Positions 1-8,853 of a DNA stretch of 64,000 nucleotides are shown in pieces. This DNA is from Desulfofundulus thermosubterraneus DSM 16057 (GTDB lineage: Bacteria > Bacillota > Desulfotomaculia > Desulfotomaculales > Desulfovirgulaceae): positions 186,001 to 250,000 of the forward strand of contig NZ_FQZM01000003.1 of assembly GCF_900142025.1 (NCBI RefSeq), read 5' to 3'. The notes under the pieces are model-generated. The model had not been told where the DNA came from. It did no database searches and saw only the letters and a program-made list of their open reading frames with translations. The translations under genes were made by a program, and so were the position numbers. Numbering within the stretch: position 1 is the stretch's first letter; every line of letters begins with the position of its first letter.

Positions 1-1427
1 TACCCATGGAGGAAATTCCTGTTTCCTCCATCACCAACGGGGTGCACATCGGTAGCTGGCTCGCCCCGGAATTGCAGGAACTGTTCGACCGTTACCTGGA
101 AGCCGACTGGCGGCAGAACTGCTGCAACCGGCAAGCCTGGGAACAAGTTTCGGCTATCCCGGCTGAAGAACTGTGGGAGGTACACTGCCGGTTAAAAGAA
201 AAAATGATCCGCATCGCCCGGGACAACCTGCGCGGCCAGCGGCTGCGCAACCAGGAACCGGCGCTGCGTATCCGGGAAGTAGAGCAATACCTGGACCCCA
301 GAATACTGACCATTGGCTTTGCCCGCCGTTTTGCCACCTATAAAAGGGCCAACTTGCTCCTGCGGGACAAGGAGCGCCTGGCCCGGCTGGTAAGCGATCC
401 GGTGCGCCCGATCCAGATCATCTTTGCCGGGAAGGCTCATCCCGCAGATCGCCTGGGGCAGGAGCTGATCAAACAAATTTACGAACTGACCAACCAGGAA
501 CCCTTTAAAGGACGGGTGGTCCTTCTGGAAGACTACGACATTGCCCTGGCCCGGTCCCTGCTGCAGGGCGTGGATGTATGGCTGAACACTCCCCGCCGAC
601 CTCTGGAGGCCAGCGGCACCAGCGGTCAAAAGGCCGCCGTAAACGGGGTAATTCATTGCAGCATCCTTGACGGCTGGTGGCCCGAGGCCTACGATGGTGA
701 AAACGGTTTTGCCGTGGGAGAAACCAGGGAATACCACGATGACGAAACCCAGGACCGGGATGATGCCTACTCCCTCTTTGCCCTGCTGGAGGAAACCATT
801 ATTCCCATGTATTACGACCGGGATCAAAAGGGAATACCCCGGGCCTGGATCGAGCTGATGAAACGATCCCTGCAAACCATCCCACCCTTTTTTAACACAG
901 AACGGATGGTTAAAGAATACTGCCAGCAGTTTTATGTGCCGGCCATCGAAAGGAACCTGCACTTCGGCCGCAATAACTACGAACCCGCACGGCATTTAGC
1001 CGCCTTTAAAGAAAGGCTCAAGGAAAACTGGCCCCAGGTGGCTATCACATCCGTGAAGGCCGGAGACACCCAAGCCATGGGGGTAGGGGAAGCGCTGCCA
1101 ATCGAAGCCGTGGTGCAGCTGGGCTCCCTTTCACCAGAAGACGTTACTGTGGAGATAGTCTACGGCAGGGTGGACGAAAAATGCTTCGACAGCTTTGAGC
1201 ACATGCCCGGCGCTTTTTGTTTAATAAATTCCAATGGGCAGTTATGGAACATAAATAAAACAGCCATGACCATGACGGGACAAACACCAGAAGGGACATA
1301 CCTTTACAGGGGCAATCTCATCCTGCCCCAGGGCACCGTGGGCTATACCGTCAGGGTCCGCCCGGTAAACGGCGATTTTGCCCACATCTTTGAGTTGCCC
1401 CTGGTCGCCTGGGCCCCGCATTTTTAA
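1..1427 (+). CDS. alpha-glucan (glycogen) phosphorylase, C-terminal part
   Basis: The reading frame is open from the left edge, so the gene starts outside the window; about 474 residues are seen. It belongs to the GT35 alpha-glucan phosphorylases, which split terminal alpha-1,4-glucose units with phosphate to give glucose-1-phosphate. The PLP-binding region is recognisable as EASGTSGQKAAVNG, whose Lys matches the GTGNMKF lysine of glycogen phosphorylase, followed by a glucan-site-like DGWWPEAYDGENG segment. The last ~110 residues form a beta-rich extension seen in the bacterial/archaeal subfamily of about 700-850 residues, so a few hundred N-terminal residues are missing here. The family is clear; whether the natural substrate is glycogen or a maltodextrin cannot be told. 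Confidence 0.9.
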   Translation, partial: PMEEIPVSSITNGVHIGSWLAPELQELFDRYLEADWRQNCCNRQAWEQVSAIPAEELWEVHCRLKEKMIRIARDNLRGQRLRNQEPALRIREVEQYLDPRILTIGFARRFATYKRANLLLRDKERLARLVSDPVRPIQIIFAGKAHPADRLGQELIKQIYELTNQEPFKGRVVLLEDYDIALARSLLQGVDVWLNTPRRPLEASGTSGQKAAVNGVIHCSILDGWWPEAYDGENGFAVGETREYHDDETQDRDDAYSLFALLEETIIPMYYDRDQKGIPRAWIELMKRSLQTIPPFFNTERMVKEYCQQFYVPAIERNLHFGRNNYEPARHLAAFKERLKENWPQVAITSVKAGDTQAMGVGEALPIEAVVQLGSLSPEDVTVEIVYGRVDEKCFDSFEHMPGAFCLINSNGQLWNINKTAMTMTGQTPEGTYLYRGNLILPQGTVGYTVRVRPVNGDFAHIFELPLVAWAPHF

Positions 1428-1501
1428 AAGCAGGAAAACGCAAAAGAAGGGTGGAATTTATAATATGGTCTGATCACTTGAAGACAGGAGGTATTGCTGT
1501 T

Positions 1502-2536
1502 ATGAACTGGAAAGAGTTGCGGGAGGCAGCCCGGAAAAAACTGAAAGGGTATTGCCGGGTATGCCCGAGCTGTGATGGTCGTGCCTGTGCCGGGGAAGTC
1601 CCGGGTATGGGGGGAACCGGTACGGGAGCATCCTTTATGGCGAATATAGAAGCACTGGCCCGTTACCGCTTAAATTTGCGCACACTTCACGGGGCTAGAA
1701 ATCCGGATACCAGCCTGACCCTCTTTGGCAAAGAACTGACCACTCCCATTCTTGCCGCCCCCATGACCGGAGTTACCTATAACATGGGGGGTGCCCTTAC
1801 CGAGCGGGAGTTCATCGGCATGATCATGTCCGGGGCCCGCCAGGCCGGCACCCTGGGCATGTCGGGGGACAGCGGCGACCCGGTATGTTACACCTCCGGG
1901 CTGGAAGCCATCGCTGCAGAAGGAGGGCACGGTATCCCGGTGATTAAGCCCCGGGAGCAACAGGCCATCATTGAGCGCATACGCCGGGCGGAAGAAGCCG
2001 GTGCCCCGGCAGTAGGTGTGGACGTGGACGGCGCGGGCTTGGTGACCATGGCCCTGTTCGGACAGCCGGTGGGACCCAAGACAGCTGACGAGCTCAGGGA
2101 ACTGGTCAAGGCCACCCGCCTGCCCTTTATCGTCAAGGGTATTATGACCGTGGATGAAGCTGAACTGGCGGCCGATGCGGGAACGGCGGCCATTGTAGTC
2201 TCCAACCATGGCGGGCGCATTCTGGACCATACTCCCGGGGCGGCCGAGGTATTGCCGGCCATTGCCCGGGCCGTAAAAGGCCGGGTGACCATTCTGGCCG
2301 ACGGCGGCATTCGCTCGGGCGTAGACGTGCTAAAACTTTTGGCCCTGGGAGCAGATGCGGTGCTGGTGGGCCGGCCCCTGGTGGTCGGAGCCTTTGGCGG
2401 CGGCGCCGAAGGGGTAAAGTTTGTCCTGGAGAAACTCACCGGTGAGCTGAAACAGGCCATGATTCTCACCGGATGTGCCTCATTAAGCGACATCGACGAA
2501 AGAGTGCTCCGTCCCTATCCGGGAATAGAGTGCTAA
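1502..2536 (+). CDS. FMN-dependent alpha-hydroxy-acid oxidase/dehydrogenase-like protein
   Basis: A 344-residue (beta/alpha)8 flavoprotein of the lactate/glycolate oxidase superfamily, which oxidises 2-hydroxy acids to 2-oxo acids. The hallmark active-site stretch SNHGGRILDHTPG and the FMN-phosphate stretch ADGGIRSGVDVLKL...VGRP are both present. The N-terminus carries a cysteine cluster (CRVCPSCDGRAC) typical of the clostridial subgroup and absent from classical lactate oxidases; it might bind a metal or an iron-sulfur cluster, but this is inference. The start at ATG 1502 is chosen because AGGAGGT lies at 1486-1492, 9 nt upstream; an in-frame GTG at 1451 has no such site. The gene follows the phosphorylase by 74 nt. 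The substrate is unknown. Confidence 0.85.
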   Translation: MNWKELREAARKKLKGYCRVCPSCDGRACAGEVPGMGGTGTGASFMANIEALARYRLNLRTLHGARNPDTSLTLFGKELTTPILAAPMTGVTYNMGGALTEREFIGMIMSGARQAGTLGMSGDSGDPVCYTSGLEAIAAEGGHGIPVIKPREQQAIIERIRRAEEAGAPAVGVDVDGAGLVTMALFGQPVGPKTADELRELVKATRLPFIVKGIMTVDEAELAADAGTAAIVVSNHGGRILDHTPGAAEVLPAIARAVKGRVTILADGGIRSGVDVLKLLALGADAVLVGRPLVVGAFGGGAEGVKFVLEKLTGELKQAMILTGCASLSDIDERVLRPYPGIEC

Positions 2537-2548
2537 TCGAAAAAGAGT

Positions 2549-2606
2549 GTGCGCTGGTTCCCGCTCACTGCAGTGCCGCACCTGAACCTCCCTGGAACCA
2601 GCGCAC
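2549..2606. terminator. long-loop inverted repeat between convergent genes
   Basis: Perfect 13-nt arms (GTGCGCTGGTTCC at 2549-2561, its complement at 2594-2606) enclose a 32-nt loop. It sits between the convergent ends of the oxidase and the HIT gene, as a bidirectional terminator would, but there is no clear U tract on either side. Confidence 0.45.
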
Positions 2607-2630
2607 CTTCGTCTCCGACAGGTTCACGCG

Positions 2631-3119
2631 TCAGGCCTTTTCCCCGGCCAGAGCTTCTTTAAGCTTGCGGTAGGTCGTGTCTAGGGCTTCGGAAATAACC
2701 CGCACATCCCCCAGGACGGGCATGAAGTTGGTGTCTCCGGCCCAGCGGGGCACCACGTGAATATGGAAGTGGCCCGGCACACCGGCGCCGGCAATCTTGC
2801 CCAGGTTGACCCCAATGTTGAAGCCATCGGGGTTAAAGGCCGCCCTCAAAAGGGAAACCACCCGCTGGGTCATTTTGCCCAGCTCCAGCAATTCACCTTC
2901 CGTAAGTTCCATCAATTCCCCCACGTGCCTGTTGGGGGCAATCAGCAGGTGCCCGTTGGTATAGGGATAGAGATTGAGCAAAACAAAGGTCTCCTGCCCC
3001 CGCAGGAGCACGTAATTGGCCTCATCTTCCGTAGAATGTAACTTCTCACAAAAGATACAACCTTTTTCTTTATGCTTACCGATATATACCGTTCGCCACG
3101 GTGCCCAGATCCGCTCCAA
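2631..3119 (-). CDS. HIT family nucleotide hydrolase/phosphorylase
   Basis: A 162-residue histidine-triad protein. The catalytic HIT motif is visible as HFHIHVVPRW near residue 112, and an N-terminal CIFC pair is typical of zinc-binding HIT proteins of the Ap4A-phosphorylase/GalT branch. Such enzymes act on dinucleoside polyphosphates or nucleoside phosphoramidates in the cytoplasm. The start is TTG at 3119, with GGAGG about 10 nt upstream. It is transcribed towards the preceding gene and is separated from the divergent Cas3-like gene by a region holding an inverted-repeat element. Confidence 0.88.
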   Translation of the reverse strand: MERIWAPWRTVYIGKHKEKGCIFCEKLHSTEDEANYVLLRGQETFVLLNLYPYTNGHLLIAPNRHVGELMELTEGELLELGKMTQRVVSLLRAAFNPDGFNIGVNLGKIAGAGVPGHFHIHVVPRWAGDTNFMPVLGDVRVISEALDTTYRKLKEALAGEKA

Positions 3120-3154
3120 GGCCTTGACTCCTCCCCTTCAGTAGAATCTTACCA

Positions 3155-3250
3155 TATCCCCACTTTTCAACTGGCCTGCCTGAAGCACTTGCCTGCCGTT
3201 TGCACGCTCTCTCCGGTGAGCCTCGCAAGCCAGAACAGAAAATGGGGATA
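3155..3250. repeat. MITE-like inverted-repeat element
   Basis: Imperfect terminal inverted repeats of about 24 bp (left arm begins TATCCCCACTTTTC, right arm ends GAAAATGGGGATA) bound a 96-bp segment. The word CTTCAGTAG occurs directly right of it (3251-3259) and again 10 bp left of it (3136-3144), hinting at a target duplication. No coding potential. Identity as a mobile element is an inference. Confidence 0.35.
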
Positions 3251-3396
3251 CTTCAGTAGTAGAAATTCTCCCTTTTTGATTATGTAGTTTTTCGGTTTTT
3301 CGTTCCTCAATTCCTTCCTGGACTGCAATTCCCCTTGTTTTAATTTATCCCCTGGAGTAATATGTAATAAAAATTTTGATCTTAAGGAGTTCGACC

Positions 3397-5712
3397 ATGC
3401 CTGTATCCCTCCTGGCCAAAAAGCGCGCGGGCGTGGATGTATATCAAACCCTCGCAGGCCACACGGAAGATGCTCTGATTGTCTTGTCCCGCTACCTGCG
3501 GGAACACCGCCCGGCAGTGCAAAGATTGGTTGACGAGCAGTATCTGCCTTTAACAGATTTTTGCCAGATCCTTTTTTTCGCCCTGTTTTTACACGATATA
3601 GGCAAGGCCACCCGGGAATTTCAAGAACGGCTGGTCAAAGAAGAACTGAGCCGGGAGCTTTCCCATACCTTTTTCAGCCTGCCCCTGGTGGAAACGGATC
3701 TGCCGCAGGAGTACAATCTCCTGGTAAGGATACTGGTACTTACCCACCACACCCAGCCTTTCGACCACCTTTATTACAGCTTTGAACTGCTTCCCCGTGT
3801 AAACTACTTGACTGAGCAGATAAAAGATTACCTGCAAAGCTACCAGGACCTGCATACTCGTCACTTTAAGGATATCTTTCCCCTTTCCGCCCGGCCGGTT
3901 TTCCGCCCTCCTGCTTACATCGCCGAAACCGGCTTAAGAGAAAGGTTGCAGGGGGAAGTAGCCCGGCTTCAGCAAGGGGTAAGCCTGTGGGGCAATGCCA
4001 CGCGAACCAAAGCCCTGTATTGTTTTGCCATTACCCTTTTAAAGTATTGTGACAGCCAGGCCAGCCGGGCTTTTCACCAGGCCGCCCTGACCGGCGGAAC
4101 GGTTTGCGGGTCGCTATTAAGGAACGTGGTTAATGCACACGACAGGAGTTCAGGACCTTATCACCTTGAGTCAGCCTTCGACCGCCTGGCCCTTAACCGG
4201 TTGCCTTTTGCCGCTGCGACGGTTAAAACAGCCGGTGCGGCGGCCCGTGGTGGCAGGTTTGTACTGCTCCTGGCACCCCCCGGCTCAGGAAGAATAACGC
4301 TGGCCCTGGCCCGGGCCGTGTCCCTGGGCCGGGAAAGATGCCGGGAAAAACTGGTATGGATCTGCCCCGGACAAATCGCCTCCGGCTTTACCCGCCACCA
4401 GCTAACCCGTTTCTGGGGCGCGGAACAGGTGGCCCTGGTGCATGCTACGAGCTACTACGGGAATGACCCTTACCTCTGGGGGGTGCCGCCGCAAAACAAT
4501 TACGGCCGCCCTAACGGTACGGCCACTAATTCCTTGGAAAGCATTTTTGCCTGCCCGGTAACGGTAGCCACCCTGGACCATCTGGTTTTCTCCCTCGTCC
4601 ACGGTTTACGGCAGGCCGATTATATCCTGGGTAACCTGATGAAGGCGGTGGTGGTCCTGGACGGGCTGCCGGAACCGGGGAACCCGGCCTTTCATTATAC
4701 CCTGGACGCCCTGGCCCTGCTGCGGAAAATGAAGGTCCCCCATATAATTCTAGACACGGTACTGGCTCCGGCATTAAAAAAATACCTGGCGGATGCGGGT
4801 TATGCGGTGGAAGATCACGTTGCCGGGCACAACAATCCTCTCTTTGAGTTGATCCGCTGCCAGGGCAAACAGCCGGAACTGATCCGGGAATACTACCGCC
4901 TGGGTCTCAGGCAGGTGGTTTATACCCCGTCCGCCCGGGAGGCAACGCAAATCGCCCGCAAGCTCAAATCCGCCCTGCCTGAATGCCCGGTTGTGCTTTA
5001 TCACTCCCTGTTCACCCACGGGGACCGGGAAAGGCTGGAAAGAGAAATACTGTTATTGGAAAGACAGCCTGGCCCCTGGATAGTAATAATTGGTCGAGAC
5101 GTAGATCCCACGGAACCACCCGGTTGCGATGTGGTGCACACGGGCGGCCTGGGACCCACCGGGCTGTTACGGCTCAGCTACCCCCTCTGGCGCAGGGACC
5201 CTGGTCCGCAATATCTCGAGGATAGGAACAACGGCCACCGTGGGCCGGGGGTACTGGTGCTTCACTCTTCCTCTAGTAGAAATGAACCAGAAAGCCATAG
5301 CTTTAACCCGGCTCTCACTCAACCCCTTCCCGTCACTCCGGGCTACCTGGAAGCCATCCTGGAAGAGGAATATTCGCGGAATAAACACATTCCCACCAAT
5401 CTGGAGGAAATATTCCGCGCCTGTACACTATTCGGCTATTCACCCCGGGAGGTGCGCTACGCCGCATCCCCCCTGGTAAACCTGTGGCAACCCCGGGAGC
5501 GGTTAATAGACGTAATCCCGGCTGAATTGTGGCAGGAGGAACTTCTTGCCATACCGGCTGCCATAGGGGAGCGTAAAATGAAGGTACCCGCAGAATGGTA
5601 CTCCCGCCATCCCCAATTATTTTCTACCCTGGACAGCCCCCGGGAGAAGATCATCCTTTGCCACCTTGCATATGACCAGGAACGCGGGCTGGAATTGCCG
5701 GAAAACGGATGA
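3397..5712 (+). CDS. orphan Cas3-like protein: intact HD domain, degenerate SF2 helicase
   Basis: A 771-residue protein with the overall plan of type I CRISPR Cas3. The N-terminal HD nuclease ligands are all present: His22 (AGHT), His66-Asp67 (LHDIGKATREFQ), His90 (LSHTFF), His117-His118 (LTHHTQ), and Asp219 as a candidate last ligand. The helicase half is recognisable by order but broken: the Walker A-like APPGSGRIT (293-301) has Arg299 in place of the essential Lys, the DExH box reads LDGLPEP (421-427), and the C-terminal QRxGRxxR motif is missing, whereas the Cas3 segments TVATLDHLVFS and YHSLFTHGDRERLERE remain. No other cas gene or CRISPR array is in the window. ATG 3397 follows AAGGAGT by 7 nt; an upstream TTG (3376) is less likely. 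Calling it a nuclease without translocase activity is inference. Confidence 0.72.
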   Translation: MPVSLLAKKRAGVDVYQTLAGHTEDALIVLSRYLREHRPAVQRLVDEQYLPLTDFCQILFFALFLHDIGKATREFQERLVKEELSRELSHTFFSLPLVETDLPQEYNLLVRILVLTHHTQPFDHLYYSFELLPRVNYLTEQIKDYLQSYQDLHTRHFKDIFPLSARPVFRPPAYIAETGLRERLQGEVARLQQGVSLWGNATRTKALYCFAITLLKYCDSQASRAFHQAALTGGTVCGSLLRNVVNAHDRSSGPYHLESAFDRLALNRLPFAAATVKTAGAAARGGRFVLLLAPPGSGRITLALARAVSLGRERCREKLVWICPGQIASGFTRHQLTRFWGAEQVALVHATSYYGNDPYLWGVPPQNNYGRPNGTATNSLESIFACPVTVATLDHLVFSLVHGLRQADYILGNLMKAVVVLDGLPEPGNPAFHYTLDALALLRKMKVPHIILDTVLAPALKKYLADAGYAVEDHVAGHNNPLFELIRCQGKQPELIREYYRLGLRQVVYTPSAREATQIARKLKSALPECPVVLYHSLFTHGDRERLEREILLLERQPGPWIVIIGRDVDPTEPPGCDVVHTGGLGPTGLLRLSYPLWRRDPGPQYLEDRNNGHRGPGVLVLHSSSSRNEPESHSFNPALTQPLPVTPGYLEAILEEEYSRNKHIPTNLEEIFRACTLFGYSPREVRYAASPLVNLWQPRERLIDVIPAELWQEELLAIPAAIGERKMKVPAEWYSRHPQLFSTLDSPREKIILCHLAYDQERGLELPENG

Positions 5713-5729
5713 TCACGGAGGTGCAGCAT

Positions 5730-6614
5730 ATGATTCTGGTTACCGGAGCTACCGGGCTGGTGGGCCGGCACATAGTCCCGGCACTGTTGCAGGCAGGTCA
5801 CCGGGTGCGTTGCCTGGTGAGGGACAGGGAAAAGGCCCGCTCCCTGCTGGGTAACGAGCCCGAGTTCTACACTGGAGATGTTACCGGCCCGGTTTCCCTG
5901 GATGAAGCCTGCCGCGGCGCTGAGGCAATTGTCCATTTGGTGGCGGTAATCCGGGAAAAGGGACCGGTTACCTTTGAGAGCATCAACGTCCAGGGCACGC
6001 GCAACATGGTTGCCGCCGCCGAAAGAGCCGGCTGCCGGCGGTTCGTCCATATGAGTGCCCTGGGTGTGCGCCCGGACCCGGCCTACCGCTACGCCTATTC
6101 CAAGTGGTTGGGTGAAGAAGCCGTGCGCCAGAGCAGCCTGGCCTGGACCATCTTCCGTCCTTCAGTGCTCTACGGCCGGGGTTTCGGCTTTTTTGACCGC
6201 ATGGACCAGTCCTTAAGGATGAGCCCTCCACCCTTTGCTCCGGTCCCCGCTGCATCCTCCCGCTTTCAACCCCTGGCTGCCGAAGATCTGGCTTGCTGCG
6301 TCGTCCTTGCTCTAAACAACCCGGCGTCTATAGGACAAACCTATGAAATCGGGGGGCCGGAGCACCTAACCTACGGCCAGATGCTGGATACCTGGCTGGT
6401 CAGCCAGGGCCGGCGGCGGGTCAAACTGCCCGTCCCCCTGACCCTGATGCGCCTTGTGGTCCCGGTAATGGAGCGCCTGCTGCCCGATCCGCCGGTAACT
6501 TCCGTGGAGTTAAAGCAAATGGAGCTGGACAATGTGACCGGCCTGGATGCAGTAGAAAAACATTTCGGGTTTAAACCCAGGACCCTGGCGCAGGGGCTGG
6601 CGGAGCTGAAATAG
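5730..6614 (+). CDS. NAD(P)-binding atypical SDR (NDUFA9/YbjT-like)
   Basis: A 294-residue Rossmann-fold protein of the atypical short-chain dehydrogenase/NDUFA9 group. The nucleotide-binding motif VTGATGLVGRHIV opens the protein, GDVTGPVSLDEACRG gives the usual second-strand acidic turn, and a YAYSKW segment keeps the SDR-like Tyr/Lys region. Members range from epimerase-like enzymes to NADPH sensors; the substrate cannot be assigned. ATG 5730 is preferred because GGAGGTG (5717-5723) lies 6 nt upstream. An earlier ATG at 5709 overlaps the stop of the Cas3-like gene by ATGA but has no ribosome site. The two genes are probably cotranscribed. Confidence 0.8.
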   Translation: MILVTGATGLVGRHIVPALLQAGHRVRCLVRDREKARSLLGNEPEFYTGDVTGPVSLDEACRGAEAIVHLVAVIREKGPVTFESINVQGTRNMVAAAERAGCRRFVHMSALGVRPDPAYRYAYSKWLGEEAVRQSSLAWTIFRPSVLYGRGFGFFDRMDQSLRMSPPPFAPVPAASSRFQPLAAEDLACCVVLALNNPASIGQTYEIGGPEHLTYGQMLDTWLVSQGRRRVKLPVPLTLMRLVVPVMERLLPDPPVTSVELKQMELDNVTGLDAVEKHFGFKPRTLAQGLAELK

Positions 6615-6635
6615 CCAATCTATTTCTCACCCAAC

Positions 6636-8853
6636 CTACTTTTTTCTCCGGCGTTTGGCGGCCAGGAGCCTGGCGGCGGTGTCTTGTGGTGAACCTGGTT
6701 GGCCGGAAGACATCGCTCCCTCGTCTTGCGCTGCCAGGCCATCCAACTCCGGCCGCTGGCCGGAATCGCCCCGCATTCGAATATCCGGCGGGACACGTCC
6801 GGCACCCCGGCTGGCCCCTGCTACAGCACCACTTCCTTGTTCTTGAGACAAACCGGTTTGGTTCCCACCGCCTGCCCTGCCTGCCACCGGGTGTGTCCCT
6901 GCCGCTTCACTTCCTGCCTTTCCGCCACCGTTTGTTTGACTACCGGTAACCGCGTTATCCCCCCGCCTGCCGGGCCGGAAACCAAGCTTTTCTACGGTAG
7001 CCAGGGTGCGGCCGGTCCAGGCGGGAGCAGGTTCTGCTGCGTCCCCGCCACACCGGGTCAGCCGCTGCCATGCCGTTGACCAGGCCCGGCGCAAGGCCGC
7101 CCGTTCCTCGGCACCGATGACCAGACGGCGGCCGGCCACGTCCAGCAACCAGAGCACGGCAGCCAGGGCCAGCAGCGGGGAGGAGAGATCCCGGCCGGCC
7201 CGTACCGGGGGTAGGTCGGGGGCAAAGGCCTCGACCGGGGAGGCCAGCACCCTTCCGCCGCCGGCCCGGGCAATTTCCTCCAGCCGGCCCAGATCCACCC
7301 CCGTCTCCCGGTATTCGGTCGGATAGGATACCACCAGGCCCGTTTGAGCTACCAGCGCAGGGCTGCCGCCATTTGTGGCAGTAATGCTCACCAGGTACGC
7401 ACCGGGACCGGAAACCGTTGTTTGCCCCGTATACCTCCCGGGACCGGCAGGATGTAAATCGAAGGTTCTGGTCTCCCCATCAGGCCCGGTCAATACAGCT
7501 GTAAACTGGCGCACCATTTGCCAGTGCCCGGGATCATCCATGGTAACGCGGACAACAGAACCACCCGGGGCACCGGCCTGCGGGGTACCTCCGGCAGCTG
7601 CCGCAGGCTCTTCGCCTTGTATAGCCGCCGCTGCTTCCGCCCCACCAACCACTTCCGCCTGCACCTGCACCGGACTGGTATCCACCGCCGGCAGGATCCA
7701 CGACAGGACATTCCCCCAGAGCCTGGGGAAAACCTGACTTTGAGCCCAGGCCGCGCTCCAGCGGCCGGCTGCGTCGGGAGTCCAGGCCACGGCCCGCCCC
7801 AACCCGTACTGCCAGGCCGCCAGCACCGGATCTCCCCGGTGGGAAACGAGCACCGTTTCCGCCCGGTCTTTGGCCGTGACGGTAATGTAACCTTCCAGGG
7901 CGGGAACTTTTTCCAAACCCTGGAGCAGGGGGCTGGCTGCGGCGGCCCGGGGAAAGAAACGTTCGTTTACAGCAAAACTGCGGGTGGCCATAACCGTTTC
8001 CCTGGTAAATATGGCCGGAATGGTTTCGGCATCGGCAGTGGCGTAAAAACGCCCCCGGCCCAGTTCGGCCAGAGCCTTTAACATCCCGGCGTCTGCCCCG
8101 GGGCCCACGGCCACACAGGTGAGGGTTATGCCCTTTTCCCGCATCGCCCTTGTCAGTTCCTGATAAGACCCCCCGCTGGCCGAGATGCCGTCTGTCAACA
8201 GGATGATGTGCTTGACCCGGGTCGGGGCATCCTTTAAAGCCTCGTAAGCGCTGGCCAAAGCCGGAAAGATTTCCGTCCCTCCGCCGGCATAAATGCGCCC
8301 TATTTCCTGGCGCAGCCGCTCCCTGTCATCCGCCGGCGTCAGGGGCACTACCAGCCAGGGCTGGCTGTCAAAGGCAATTACCCCCACCCGGTCCTTTTTA
8401 GTCAGGATGGAAATGCTGCGCGCAGCCGCCTCCCTGGCCAGGCTCATTTTATCCGCCCCGCCGGCTGCCCCGCTCATGCTGCCCGATTTATCAATGACCA
8501 GCATCAGTCCCAGGGAAGGCATTTCACCCCGGCCGGAAATGCGCATTTCCACGGGCAGCGCCCGTTCCACCGGGGTACCGGCGTAACCACCGGGACCATA
8601 GGAGTCGGGCCCGCCCACCATAACCAGGCCGCCACCGCCGCTGCACCGGCATAACCAGGTGCGGCCCCGCCAGCACGGCCACAAGGAGGATCAGGATGGC
8701 AAAACGAAAAGCGACCCGGAAAATTTCCCGCCGCCAGGGCCCCCGTCCGGCCAGCCGGGCCATCTGCAGCCAGGGCAGGCGCAGGTACCAGGCGGCGGCC
8801 AGGATCACCGGCAGGGCCAGCCACCATAAAGGCTCGGTAAAACTAACGCCCAC
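6636..8853 (-). pseudogene. VWA/GATase-like membrane protein with internal deletion and frameshift
   Basis: Two pieces in different frames together resemble large (about 850-900 aa) membrane VWA proteins. The N-terminal piece starts at GTG 8853, overlapping the upstream gene's stop, and carries two membrane helices (FTEPLWWLALPVILAA and FRFAILILLVAVLAGP). At about 8625-8650 the reading jumps to another frame at GLVMVGGPDSYGPGGY, the end of a glutamine-amidotransferase-like fold, followed by a VWA domain with a good MIDAS (VIDKSGSMSG), a beta-rich region, a C-terminal membrane helix and a Gly/Ala-rich tail. The region expected between helix 2 and the GATase strand, usually a first VWA domain, is absent. 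So the gene has lost several hundred bp and the frame. Translation from a start after the junction could still give a 682-residue product lacking the membrane anchor. Confidence 0.65.

Noticed and set aside
3397-5712. Complete type I CRISPR-Cas locus around the Cas3-like gene
   Set aside because: Neighbours are an oxidase, a HIT protein and an SDR; no cas genes or repeat arrays lie within the window.
6655-7737. Several long + strand open frames inside the VWA region
   Set aside because: They are antisense shadows caused by high third-position GC; they have no ribosome sites and no family features.
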